NCBI GenBank assembly: GCA_030651895.1
Contig: JAUSBR010000004.1
Location: 186,001-250,000, forward strand
From: Sideroxyarcus sp.
GTDB taxonomy: Bacteria > Pseudomonadota > Gammaproteobacteria > Burkholderiales > Gallionellaceae
Direction of reading: 5' to 3'
Length of the DNA: 64,000 bases
Part shown: positions 19,417-27,233 of the stretch, piece after piece
Layout of the letters: each line of letters opens with the position of its first letter
How positions within the stretch are numbered: position 1 is the stretch's first letter
Made by a program: the position numbers and the translations under genes
The notes under the pieces: model-generated
Database searches by the model: none
What the model was told of the DNA's origin: nothing
Seen by the model: the letters and a program-made list of their open reading frames with translations, nothing else

Positions 19417-19909
19417 TCGGGTCTTCTCCACGCTTGATCTTTTCCAGCGCCTCGATGTCGAGTCTGTCCTTGGGGCGGTTCGCACTCCGCTTCATAGTCA
19501 ACAGGTCGTCTATGCAGGCGATCGGCACTTTCAGTTCGAACAATTCACCCTCCACCGCATTCTCCAACAACTGCTCGAACGGCACCTCAGGCCTCACTAG
19601 CACATCCACCACGCCGCCGCCCGTCTGCGGCTCACGCAAGGCAAATGCCAGCATGCCTTTTTCTCTATACCACTGCTCTATCTGTCTTGCATCCCGCAAC
19701 GAGTCGATGGTCACCGGTATCGACGGCGTCAGGCCGAGTTGCCTGGCCACCCCGATGAATCTGACCAGGTTCGCATCGTTCATCGCCAGCACCAAGTCGA
19801 CATCGAAGGTACTGCGCATGTACCCGTGTAACTGCACAGCGATACCGCCGACCAGCACATACTGCACCTCAGCCTCGGACAGCGACCTCAATAATTCAGC
19901 GACTTTCAC
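19409..19909 (-). CDS. Nucleotidyltransferase (MNT/AbiEii-like fold) inserted among minor pilin genes
   Basis: The 166-residue protein starts at GTG 19909 with GAGGGG six bases upstream. It shows the Pol-beta NTase pattern YVLVGGIAVQLHGYMRSTFDVDLVL (GG, then DVD as the metal-binding acidic pair, about 17-42) and later a third acidic position around VVDVLV (about 100). A C-terminal helix LLTMKRSANRPKDRLDIEAL is typical of DUF6036/AbiEii-like NTases often found in toxin-antitoxin or defence contexts. Substrate unknown. It is not part of known MSHA loci; it sits between mshC and mshD and its end overlaps the extended mshD ORF. A REP-like inverted repeat lies just upstream, consistent with later insertion. 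Confidence 0.8.
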   Translation of the reverse strand: MKVAELLRSLSEAEVQYVLVGGIAVQLHGYMRSTFDVDLVLAMNDANLVRFIGVARQLGLTPSIPVTIDSLRDARQIEQWYREKGMLAFALREPQTGGGVVDVLVRPEVPFEQLLENAVEGELFELKVPIACIDDLLTMKRSANRPKDRLDIEALEKIKRGEDPNA

Positions 19910-19920
19910 GCTCTACCCCT

Positions 19921-19942
19921 CATTCCTGCGCAGGCGGGAATG
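19921..19942. repeat. REP-like imperfect inverted repeat (CATTCC...GGAATG)
   Basis: The 22-nt element CATTCCTGCGCAGG/CGGGAATG is flanked by CATTCC and GGAATG arms and resembles the dispersed palindromes with GCGCAGGCGGGAAT cores common in proteobacterial genomes. It fills the gap between the mshC stop and the nucleotidyltransferase start. It may be a trace of how the NTase gene arrived. Confidence 0.65.
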
Positions 19943-19947
19943 ACAGC

Positions 19948-20400
19948 TTAGTGCACATACCCCGTCTCCGCCTCGATGTTGATGGTAGTGGCCCCCACGA
20001 CCGCAGAGGCCCCGTTTGGCGTCGGCGCGCCCATGAAATCGAAGGCCACTGTCAGCGTTCCACCCACTACCAGTGTTCCGTTCAACACCACACCTTCCGG
20101 CACCACGCAATTGATCACGCCCGCCACCACCGCCGTGCCACAATTCTGCGGATCGCCATTAGTGACATTCACGGTCACAGGACTATGCGATGCAATGGCG
20201 ACCTTCTGCGCATAGCGCAACGCCGCAGCGACCTGATCCGCCGTGGCGCGATCCCTGAAAGCGTCGTTGCCGGCGAAACGGGGCAGCGCGACCACCGCGA
20301 TGATGCCGACGATGACGATGATAGTGATCAGCTCGACCATGGTGAATCCGCGCTGTCGGCGCCAAAATTGCGTTGCTGTTGTGATCAACGATTTAGACAT
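19948..20400 (-). CDS. mshC: MshC-like minor prepilin
   Basis: The 150-residue protein has a 19-residue leader ending RRQRG before FTMVELITIIVIVGIIAVVALPRF, a GspH/FimT-like type IV prepilin start with Glu+5. Two Cys residues (PQNCGT and INCVV, about 105 and 116) could form a disulfide. It is the first gene after the mshA terminator and therefore probably depends on read-through. MshC is a minor pilin required for MSHA assembly in Vibrio. Confidence 0.87.
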   Translation of the reverse strand: MSKSLITTATQFWRRQRGFTMVELITIIVIVGIIAVVALPRFAGNDAFRDRATADQVAAALRYAQKVAIASHSPVTVNVTNGDPQNCGTAVVAGVINCVVPEGVVLNGTLVVGGTLTVAFDFMGAPTPNGASAVVGATTINIEAETGYVH

Positions 20401-20480
20401 CAGCTCGACACCCGCTCTAGATGGACGAAAGAAGCTCGATTGGATTTCGGGTTTCTTCGGTCAACCCAAATTGCTCAGGT

Positions 20481-20511
20481 TGAAAGAAAAGGTGGGCGCA
20501 TTGCGCCCACC
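20481..20511 (-). terminator. Rho-independent terminator after mshA
   Basis: On the minus strand GGTGGGCGCA pairs with TGCGCCCACC around a minimal loop, followed by TTTTCTTTC. This is a textbook intrinsic terminator 30 nt after the mshA stop. It would give abundant mshA transcript while letting only some polymerase continue into mshC and the minor pilin genes. Confidence 0.9.
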
Positions 20512-20542
20512 AGCTACCACATTACTCCAACGGTATTGCTGC

Positions 20543-20980
20543 TTAGCAGGCTGCAGCTGATGCGCTGGCTGCTGCCGCACCGGTTGTACCGTTATAGGTT
20601 GCCGTGCAAGTGGCAGGCGCTCCGGTCGGTGTGAAAGTGACTGCCGCTGGAGTCGTGTAGTTAACGTCGTAACCCTCCGTCGATTCCAGCGCTGCGCCGA
20701 TACCGCCTATCGTACCAAGAGGAATGCCCGTCCCAACGTTCACATCCACCGTAGTCGCACCCAATAATGCGGTTGCCGCAGTTGAACTGCCAGTGGCCAG
20801 ATACTGCGCCCTGGTGATGGCAACAGCAGAACGGATCGCACCGGTGATGCCATTCACACTGGCAACCCGTGCCTCATCGCTCAAGTTGGTGAAACGTGGC
20901 AGGGCGGTCGCTGCCAGGATGCCCAGAATCACGATCACCACGATCAGTTCGATCAGCGTAAAACCTTGTTGCTTTTTCAT
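20543..20980 (-). CDS. mshA: MshA, major MSHA pilin
   Basis: The true start is ATG 20980 ([30 protein letters not shown]), preceded by AGGAGAG at good spacing; the track start at 21055 lies in the 5' leader. The 145-residue prepilin has a 6-residue leader, Glu+5 and the [27 protein letters not shown] helix typical of MshA. Two Cys residues near the end (PATCTATY and the terminal C) can close a D-loop around an Ala/Ser-rich tail, a plausible glycan acceptor. A sigma-54 promoter lies about 100 nt upstream and a strong terminator directly downstream, as expected for a highly expressed pilin. Confidence 0.93.
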   Translation of the reverse strand: MKKQQGFTLIELIVVIVILGILAATALPRFTNLSDEARVASVNGITGAIRSAVAITRAQYLATGSSTAATALLGATTVDVNVGTGIPLGTIGGIGAALESTEGYDVNYTTPAAVTFTPTGAPATCTATYNGTTGAAAASASAAAC

Positions 20981-21082
20981 AATGTCTCTCCTAAGTTGTA
21001 TAGGGCCGCAGCCCCGTTTTGCTTCTTGCACCTGTTTAATCTGATGCCGCAGCACCCGACCTGAACAGGCTTACTACAATCT

Positions 21083-21099
21083 AGCCAGAACCGTGCCAG
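21083..21099 (-). promoter_or_regulatory. Sigma-54 (RpoN) promoter for mshA
   Basis: The minus strand reads CTGGCACGGTTCTGGCT. It matches the consensus YTGGCACGrNNNTTGCW at the whole -24 element and at the key GC of the -12 element, with the required 10 nt between GG and GC; only one of the -12 bases deviates. Transcription would begin near 21072, giving a leader of about 90 nt before the mshA ATG. RpoN control through PilR-type activators is common for type IV major pilins. No activator gene is in the window. Confidence 0.8.
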
Positions 21100-21174
21100 A
21101 AAGCAAGCAATATATCGCTTTAAGGCAAAGGCTTAGCGCGAATAATTAAAGAAATTCGTGACATATACTCGACA

Positions 21175-21792
21175 CTAATGACCAAGCCAGGACAGCAGGA
21201 ACACCAAAGCGTACAGACTTCCCAACACCAGCAATACTCCCGCCTGGCGGCCATGATTGAATACAACCTCATCCAAACCATGACGCGATATCTCCATCGG
21301 CTTCATGGCGCGGCGCATCGAAACCCATCGGTTCGCACCTTCTTCAAAGTCACGCAACAGGCTGGGGCGCAGCAGCAGGAACAAGCTGACGAATGCGGCA
21401 AAGACCGTCCCCAGCAATGCGCTCAGGACAAAGGCATCCAGCAGCGCGCCCACGAAAGAAGAGGGCAGATCGTAATACTGCGCCAACCCTGCAGTGGCTC
21501 TCACCTTGTTCAGGCTTACGGTAAGAAAGTAGGTGACGTAGCATGATCCGAGCAAAATCAGCACACCGCCGACTTGTCTGTGGCGATAGAACCAGGGATC
21601 CAGCGTAACGGACATTTCCAGCGATTGATCCAGATGCCGCGTTGATATCCAGCGATCAAGCATCGCGCTGACCGCACGCAAACGGACGGGATCCCAAAGC
21701 AGCAGTCCGCCGACCAGAATGCCAGTCAGGCTGCCGACCGACAGAAAAATGATCGCGGAACGGAGCAGTATAGATTCGACAACCGGGTCCAT
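21175..21792 (-). CDS. Uncharacterised membrane protein of the MSHA locus
   Basis: The 205-residue protein has four clear hydrophobic segments (about 8-32, 73-92, 110-140 and 185-203), with soluble loops containing WDPVRLRAVSAMLDRWIS and RDFEEGANRWVSMRRAM. The two loops resemble each other (each preceded by L(L/R)DP/RPSLLR and ending in RW-S), suggesting an internal duplication of a two-helix unit. I do not recognise the family. It lies 7 nt after the prepilin gene at 21800-22318 and upstream of the mshA promoter, in the place where mshF/mshB lie in Vibrio. A role in pilus assembly is inferred from position only. Confidence 0.75.
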   Translation of the reverse strand: MDPVVESILLRSAIIFLSVGSLTGILVGGLLLWDPVRLRAVSAMLDRWISTRHLDQSLEMSVTLDPWFYRHRQVGGVLILLGSCYVTYFLTVSLNKVRATAGLAQYYDLPSSFVGALLDAFVLSALLGTVFAAFVSLFLLLRPSLLRDFEEGANRWVSMRRAMKPMEISRHGLDEVVFNHGRQAGVLLVLGSLYALVFLLSWLGH

Positions 21793-21799
21793 ATATCTC

Positions 21800-22318
21800 T
21801 CAATCTATCCAATGATAAGGCTCGGTAGGCGCAAACAGTGTGCTGACCAGCTCCTTGCCCGCCTTCGGCCGTCCAAGCATCGGTTCATAACTGAGTTGAA
21901 CATGAAACCGTATCCACTTTTTACCGTCTTTACCCGGCGTGAAGTTATCGCCACGATCCACGATGTAGACCAGCTCTCGCGATTGCAAGTCGAACACCCA
22001 TTGACCCGGCGCAACGACTCCCGGCGAGGGAGCAAAGTACTCCCCTGCGTAGTTTTTCGGTTTCTGCTGTAGCCAGTCGATCGGGTTTTCGTTCGCGAGT
22101 TGACTCACTTCTTTTTCGTTCACCGCGCCGCGCGCCATCAGCGTGCCATAGCGGAGAACCAGCGCGCTCTGCAACGCCCCTTCGACTTGCTGCATCGCAA
22201 CCTTTTCCGCCCGCTCCTGATAGAAAGGAACGCGCAGCAGAAACATGCCCGCCAGTATCACGATGATCGAAATGACGATGATGAGTTCAATGAGCGTGAA
22301 TCCGCGCTGAATTTTCAT
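21800..22318 (-). CDS. MSHA-locus prepilin (MshB/MshF position)
   Basis: Start ATG 22318 overlaps the mshG stop (ATGA) and gives [30 protein letters not shown], a classical prepilin with Glu+5 (172 residues). The track start at 22348 lies in mshG. The head carries NPIDWLQQKPKNYAGEY and a beta strand pattern ending RFHVQLSYEP, like minor pseudopilins that follow mshG in other MSHA loci. No Cys pair is seen. The name mshB or mshF cannot be decided from sequence alone. Confidence 0.85.
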   Translation of the reverse strand: MKIQRGFTLIELIIVISIIVILAGMFLLRVPFYQERAEKVAMQQVEGALQSALVLRYGTLMARGAVNEKEVSQLANENPIDWLQQKPKNYAGEYFAPSPGVVAPGQWVFDLQSRELVYIVDRGDNFTPGKDGKKWIRFHVQLSYEPMLGRPKAGKELVSTLFAPTEPYHWID

Positions 22319-23556
22319 TTGTGCAATGCCACTCTGCCCAAATCCCACATCGGCAGGAAGATGCCCAATGCAAGAATAAGCACCAATCCTCCCAGCATCA
22401 CAATCATGATCGGCTCGATATTGGCGCTGAGTGTCTTGATCTCGTATTCGACCTCGCGCTCGTACATCCCGGCGATCTCGAACATGAGACCGTCCATGTC
22501 GCCGGTCTCTTCGCCCACGGCGATCATCTGCAATACGGTCGGGTTGAACACGCCACTGGCCGAGGCAGTGCGCAGAATGCTCTCGCCGCGCTCGACGCCG
22601 TCGCGCATCTGTTCGACACGGCTGCGCATGTATTCGTTATCCACCACCAGCGCCACCGAGTTCAGGCCCTGCACGATGGGGATGCCGCTCTTGAACGACA
22701 GCGCCAGGCTGCGCGCAAACCGCGACAGCGTCGCCTTCATGATGATGGGACCTGCGATGGGAATGTAAAACTTGTAGCGGTCCCATTTGTAGCGCCCCTC
22801 CGTTGTGTTGATCCAGGAGCGGAACGCGACCACCGCACCCACCAGCAAGGCCAATAGGACGGGCCAGGAATTCACCATGAAGTTGGAGAAGCCCATCAAT
22901 ATCCTGGTCATCAACGGCAATTCGGTATGGAAACCCTCGAACACCTTGACGAACGCCGGGATGACGAAGATGTTGACGATAACGATGGCGATCGCCATGG
23001 CGATCACGACGAACATCGGATAGCGCACCGCGGATTTGATGCGCTCCTTCATGTCTTTCTCGAACTCGAGATGTTCGTACAGACGCAGGAAAGTCATGTC
23101 CAGCATGCCGGTCATCTCACCGACCTGCACCATGCTGAGATAGAACGGCGAGAACACTTTCGGGTGGCGGCGCATCGCTGTGGACAGTTCGCGTCCGCTA
23201 TCCAGACTTTCGCGCAGGTCCTGCAGCATGGCCGAGAACGCCGGATTGCGCGAGGACTCCTGCAAGCCGGCCAATGCGCGCATGATGGGAACACCCGCTT
23301 TGAGCAGTGTGTACATCTGGCGGCTGAACAGCATCAGTTCCAGCGTGTCGACCTTCTTCTCTACCGACAGCTTTTTCCATAAACTGACCTCCGGATTGCT
23401 ACCGCTGCGAACCGACTGCGAGGTGAGTTTGATCTCGGTCGGCGTGATGCCGGTGTTCAGCAACTGGTCGGCGATGACGCTGCTGTCCGCGCCTTCAAGC
23501 GAACCCTGCACCAGTTCACCGCGCGTGCTCCTTCCCTTGTAGGCGAATACGGGCAT
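22315..23556 (-). CDS. mshG: MshG, inner-membrane platform protein (PilC/GspF family)
   Basis: The 413-residue protein begins MPVFAYKGRSTRGELVQGSLEG, the standard GspF/PilC/MshG start. It contains two homologous cytoplasmic GspF domains (about 70-195 and 275-395) and three transmembrane helices (about 175-200, 225-250 and the C-terminal LGGLVLILALGIFLPMW). It turns with or transmits force from the MshE ATPase. The start codon shares one base with the mshE stop. Confidence 0.94.
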   Translation of the reverse strand: MPVFAYKGRSTRGELVQGSLEGADSSVIADQLLNTGITPTEIKLTSQSVRSGSNPEVSLWKKLSVEKKVDTLELMLFSRQMYTLLKAGVPIMRALAGLQESSRNPAFSAMLQDLRESLDSGRELSTAMRRHPKVFSPFYLSMVQVGEMTGMLDMTFLRLYEHLEFEKDMKERIKSAVRYPMFVVIAMAIAIVIVNIFVIPAFVKVFEGFHTELPLMTRILMGFSNFMVNSWPVLLALLVGAVVAFRSWINTTEGRYKWDRYKFYIPIAGPIIMKATLSRFARSLALSFKSGIPIVQGLNSVALVVDNEYMRSRVEQMRDGVERGESILRTASASGVFNPTVLQMIAVGEETGDMDGLMFEIAGMYEREVEYEIKTLSANIEPIMIVMLGGLVLILALGIFLPMWDLGRVALHK

Positions 23557-25259
23557 CAGTCTTCCACTTGGTTGCTGATGCGCATCACTTCGGCGACCGA
23601 GGTGCGGCCGAGCTTCATCTCGCGCAGCGCGGCGTCGAGCAGCGTCTTGCCTTTGAGGTGTTCGCGCGCGGCCTGCATGAAGTGCGAGTTATCTTCGTGT
23701 GCGGCGGCAACCACCAGTGCCTGACTCATCTCCAGCATCTCGTACACGCCCATGCGCCCGTGGTAGCCGGTGCCGTTGCAGTGCGAGCAGCCACGGCCAT
23801 GCAGCAGCGTGCCCCAGTCGCCCCGGGTGACACCTTCCGCTTCCAGCCACTCGGCTTCCTGCGGCGTGGGCACATGCGTCTCGCTGCAACTCTCGCAGAC
23901 GCGGCGCAACAGGCGTTGCGCCAGCACAGCCTGCACCGACGAAGCCACCATGTATTTCGGTGCGCCCATGTCGACCAGACGGAACAGCGTGCCGGCGGTG
24001 TCGCGTGTGTGCAGCGTGGAGAACACCAGGTGACCGGTCATCGCCGCGCGCATGCCGATCTGCGCGGTTTCGGCATCGCGCATCTCGCCGACCAGGATGA
24101 CATCCGGGTCCTGACGCAAAGCGGAGCGCAGCACGCGCGAGAAAGTGAGCTCTATCTTTTCGTTCACCTGCACTTGGTTGATGCCGGGCAGGCGGTATTC
24201 CACCGGGTCTTCCACGGTGATGATCTTCTGGTCGATGGTGTTGATCTCGGCCAGCCCCGCATACAGCGTGGTGGTCTTGCCGCTACCGGTCGGGCCGGTG
24301 ACCAGCACCATGCCGTTGCTGCGCTGGATGATCTCGCGGAAGCGCTTGAGCATGTCCGCGGGCATGCCGAGCTTGTCCAGCGTAAGGAAGCTGCCGCTCT
24401 GGTTGAGCAGACGCATCACCACCGATTCGCCGTACTGCGTGGGCATGGTGGAGATACGCACGTCGATGGCCTGGTCGCGCACACGGATGTTGAAACGGCC
24501 GTCCTGCGGCAGGCGCTTCTCGGAGATGTCCAGACCCGACATCAGCTTCAGGCGCAAGGCGAGCGAGGGGGCAATCTTGCTGTCGGCCTCGGTTTGCAGG
24601 TGCAACGCGCCATCGATGCGGAAACGGATCTGTACGCGTGCTTCCTGCGGCTCGATGTGAATGTCGGAGGCGCGCACCTGGGTGGCGTCGTCGAACATGG
24701 TCTGCAACAGCTTGACCACCGGCGCCTCTTCGGTGCCTACCGTGTCGCTCAGCGCGCCGAAGTCGATGTAGCTATCGCCCAGTTCTTCCGAGACCGCCTT
24801 GGCCAGACCGGATATCTCTTCGGTGCGACGATAGACACGGTCGATGGTTTCCAGCAACTGGCCTTCGGTGACCACGGCGACATCGATGTCGCGCTTGAGC
24901 AGGCGCGCGATCTCGTCGAAGGCGAACAGGTCGGTCGGGTCAGCCATGCCGACCAGCAGCACACCGTTGCGTTCTTCCAGCGCTACGGCGCGGAAACGCC
25001 GCGCCTGGTTCTCCGGCAAGCGGCGCACGATCTCGAGATTGACGTTGTAGTACTTGAGATTGATGTACGGGATGTTGAGCTGCTTGGCGATGGCTTCGGA
25101 GATCTGGTCTTCGCTGACGAAAGCGTTATCCACCAGCACGCGACCGAGCTTGCGACCGCTGCGTTTCTGCTGCTCCAGCGCGAACTGGAGTTGATCCAAT
25201 GAAATGAGTTTCTGCTGTACCAGCAGATCGCCTAAGCGGATTTTCTCCGGACGCGCCAT
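23556..25259 (-). CDS. mshE: MshE, c-di-GMP-binding pilus extension ATPase
   Basis: The 567-residue ATPase powers pilus extension. The N-terminus has two MshEN repeats, RLGDLLVQQ...LDQLQFALEQQ (8-31) and KLGRVLVDN...EDQISEAIAKQ (38-60), the motif that binds c-di-GMP in Vibrio MshE. The core has Walker A GPTGSGKT (322-329), an Asp box, Walker B and His box (HIEPQ at 201-205 belongs to the N2 domain), and a four-Cys zinc site (CESC ... CSHC). First gene of the locus, with GGGGGA before the ATG and a promoter candidate about 45-70 nt upstream. Two c-di-GMP enzymes are encoded later in the window. Confidence 0.95.
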   Translation of the reverse strand: MARPEKIRLGDLLVQQKLISLDQLQFALEQQKRSGRKLGRVLVDNAFVSEDQISEAIAKQLNIPYINLKYYNVNLEIVRRLPENQARRFRAVALEERNGVLLVGMADPTDLFAFDEIARLLKRDIDVAVVTEGQLLETIDRVYRRTEEISGLAKAVSEELGDSYIDFGALSDTVGTEEAPVVKLLQTMFDDATQVRASDIHIEPQEARVQIRFRIDGALHLQTEADSKIAPSLALRLKLMSGLDISEKRLPQDGRFNIRVRDQAIDVRISTMPTQYGESVVMRLLNQSGSFLTLDKLGMPADMLKRFREIIQRSNGMVLVTGPTGSGKTTTLYAGLAEINTIDQKIITVEDPVEYRLPGINQVQVNEKIELTFSRVLRSALRQDPDVILVGEMRDAETAQIGMRAAMTGHLVFSTLHTRDTAGTLFRLVDMGAPKYMVASSVQAVLAQRLLRRVCESCSETHVPTPQEAEWLEAEGVTRGDWGTLLHGRGCSHCNGTGYHGRMGVYEMLEMSQALVVAAAHEDNSHFMQAAREHLKGKTLLDAALREMKLGRTSVAEVMRISNQVED

Positions 25260-25302
25260 AATTCCCCCTGTGTGACTTTTTCAGACACTTGCCGATAAAC
25301 GG

Positions 25303-25331
25303 AAGTTAGCCGTTTTTCCCCATACTGACAA
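25303..25331 (-). promoter_or_regulatory. Sigma-70-type promoter candidate for mshE
   Basis: Minus-strand TTGTCA, 17 bases, TAACTT, with transcription expected near 25296 and a leader of about 37 nt to the mshE ATG. The -10 hexamer is the same as in the mshI promoter candidate, and both have 17-nt spacers. The gap is shared with divergent trmL, for which I see no clear promoter. Confidence 0.5.
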
Positions 25332-25351
25332 GCATTTCGAGCGGATTCCTG

Positions 25352-25834
25352 ATGTTCAACGTGATTCTTTATCAACCGGAGATCCCGCCCAATACCGGCA
25401 ATATCATCCGCCTGTGCGCCAATACCGGCGCGCAGTTGCATCTCATCCGCCCGCTCGGTTTCGATCTCGATGACAAACAGCTGCGCCGCGCCGGACTGGA
25501 TTATCACGAATATGCGCGTGTCCGGGTTTACGACACTCTTGTCGAATGTCTGGACACCCTGCCCGATGCACGCGCGTTCGCCTTCACCACCAAGGCTTCG
25601 CACCCCTACCACGAAGTGCAATACCAACACGGGGATGCGTTCCTGTTCGGACCCGAGAGTCGCGGTTTGCCTGCGGAGGTATTGGCAGCATTCGTGCCCG
25701 AACGGCGCCTGCGTCTGCCGATGCTGCCGGACAATCGCAGCCTGAATCTTTCCAATACGGTGGCGGTGGCGGTTTTCGAAGCCTGGAGACAGTGCGGCTT
25801 CGCGGGCAGTCAGTCGAACTCGCTGCCCGGTTGA
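25352..25834 (+). CDS. trmL: TrmL, tRNA (cytidine/uridine-34-2'-O)-methyltransferase
   Basis: The 160-residue SPOUT-family protein begins MFNVILYQPEIPPNTGNI, the TrmL signature. Knot motifs are FLFGPESRGLP (about 92-102) and LPMLPDNRSLNLSNTVAVAVFEAWRQ (about 119-144). It methylates the wobble nucleotide of tRNA-Leu isoacceptors. Its 3' end overlaps the 3' end of gpsA by 25 nt on the opposite strand. Confidence 0.95.
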   Translation: MFNVILYQPEIPPNTGNIIRLCANTGAQLHLIRPLGFDLDDKQLRRAGLDYHEYARVRVYDTLVECLDTLPDARAFAFTTKASHPYHEVQYQHGDAFLFGPESRGLPAEVLAAFVPERRLRLPMLPDNRSLNLSNTVAVAVFEAWRQCGFAGSQSNSLPG

Positions 25835-26799
25835 CGGCTGAGCAGCACTTCGACCGCTTTGTCGGCGGCAAGGTCCTCGTACAGCACGCGGTAGACCGCT
25901 TCGCAGATCGGCATATCCACCCCGCGCTGCTGCGCGATGCGGTGCACCTCGCGTGCGGTGTAGACGCCTTCGGCCACGTGCCCGAGTTCGTTGAGGATGT
26001 TGGAGAGCGACTTGTGCTGCGCCAGCAGCATGCCGACCTGGCGGTTGCGCGAAAGGTCACCGGTACAGGTGAGGATGAGGTCGCCCACGCCGGACAAACC
26101 GCCCAGCGTCTCGGCACGGCCGCCCATCTGCAGACCCAGCCGCGTCATCTCGGCCAGCCCGCGGGTGAGCAGGGCGGCACGGGCATTCAAACCCATCTGC
26201 ATACCGTCGCAGATGCCGGCCGCGATAGCCAGCACGTTCTTGACCGCACCGCCGATCTCCACGCCGACCACATCGGTGCTGGAATAGATGCGCAAGCGCG
26301 AATGATGCAGAAGCTTGGCCGTACGCTGCGCGAACTCGCCGTCGTTCGACGCCAGCGTCATCGCGGTGGGTTGGTTGCGAGCCACTTCCTGCGCGAAGCT
26401 GGGGCCGGAAAGTACGCCGCGCGGGAAGCTGGCCGGCAGGATCTGCTCGGCGATCTGGTGCGGGAACAGCGAAGTCTCGCTCTCGAAACCCTTGCACACC
26501 CAGACCACGGGAACGGGTGATGGTAGCGTAGCGAGCTGTTGCAGCGTGCTGCGCAGCCCGGCGACCGGCACGGCGACGATGACCAGCTCGGCATCGGCCA
26601 GCGTCTCGTGCAGTGCGGCGGAAAGTCTGAGTTCGGCAGGCAACGGGATGTCGGCCAGGAAACGCTGGTTATGGCGATCACGCACCATCGCCGCGATCTC
26701 TTCGGGCTCACGGGACCACAGTGTGACCTGATGGCGCGGCGCGAAACTGACCGCCAGAGCCGTCCCCCATGCACCGGAGCCCAATATCGCGAACTTCAT
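25810..26799 (-). CDS. gpsA: GpsA, NAD(P)-dependent glycerol-3-phosphate dehydrogenase
   Basis: The true start is ATG 26799 (MKFAILGSGAWGTALAVSF), overlapping the upstream SH3-protein stop as TGATG; the track start at 26892 lies in that gene. The 329-residue enzyme has the dinucleotide loop GSGAWG (8-13) and the catalytic-lysine region VGGAVKNVLAIAAGICDGMQMGLNARAALLTRGLAEM (about 185-221). It reduces dihydroxyacetone phosphate to sn-glycerol 3-phosphate for phospholipid synthesis. Last gene of the rhodanese-grxC-secB-SH3-gpsA unit and convergent with trmL. Confidence 0.96.
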   Translation of the reverse strand: MKFAILGSGAWGTALAVSFAPRHQVTLWSREPEEIAAMVRDRHNQRFLADIPLPAELRLSAALHETLADAELVIVAVPVAGLRSTLQQLATLPSPVPVVWVCKGFESETSLFPHQIAEQILPASFPRGVLSGPSFAQEVARNQPTAMTLASNDGEFAQRTAKLLHHSRLRIYSSTDVVGVEIGGAVKNVLAIAAGICDGMQMGLNARAALLTRGLAEMTRLGLQMGGRAETLGGLSGVGDLILTCTGDLSRNRQVGMLLAQHKSLSNILNELGHVAEGVYTAREVHRIAQQRGVDMPICEAVYRVLYEDLAADKAVEVLLSRQPGSEFD

Positions 26800-27233
26800 C
26801 AGTCGCCCCACACGTCGCCGGATTTGAGAAAACCCGTGCTGCCGTCCGCATGGCGAACCTTGACCCAGCCGCTGCCGGTGTTGCCCAGCCATTCCAGTCC
26901 GAGTTGCTGGGTCGCCTTGAACTCCAGAGCGGAACCCGCATCCGGGCTACGCAACACATCTGTGGAGGGGACCGTGACCATGACGTAGCGCTTGCTGCTC
27001 AGATTGCGCTTCTCTATCCAGAACAGCTTGCCCGTGTTGTCGCGCACCTTGACCCAGTTGTCCAGCACCACGACCTGCTCCAGCGGCAGATAGCGCGTGG
27101 CGACGAACAGCTTCTTCGCTCGCAGCGAGTTGGCGTCGTAGAGGATGGCCGGCTCGGCGACCGAGACGAGATCGAATGCGTGCGCGGCCTGACTGGCCAG
27201 CAACAACAACAGCGATGTCGCCAGATGCCTCAT
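26799..27233 (-). CDS. Secreted bacterial SH3-domain protein
   Basis: The 144-residue protein has a signal peptide (MRHLATSLLLLLASQAAHA) and two SH3b-like units: ILYDANSLRAKKLFVATRYLPLEQVVVLDNWVKVRD (about 30-65) and TDVLRSPDAGSALEF ... GWVKVRHADGSTGFLKSGDVWG (about 90-143). Such periplasmic SH3b proteins may bind peptidoglycan, but the function is unknown. It is translationally coupled to secB (shared bases at 27233) and gpsA. Confidence 0.82.
   Translation of the reverse strand: MRHLATSLLLLLASQAAHAFDLVSVAEPAILYDANSLRAKKLFVATRYLPLEQVVVLDNWVKVRDNTGKLFWIEKRNLSSKRYVMVTVPSTDVLRSPDAGSALEFKATQQLGLEWLGNTGSGWVKVRHADGSTGFLKSGDVWGD

Noticed and set aside
23568-25202. 544-aa plus-strand ORF
   Set aside because: Antisense of mshE.
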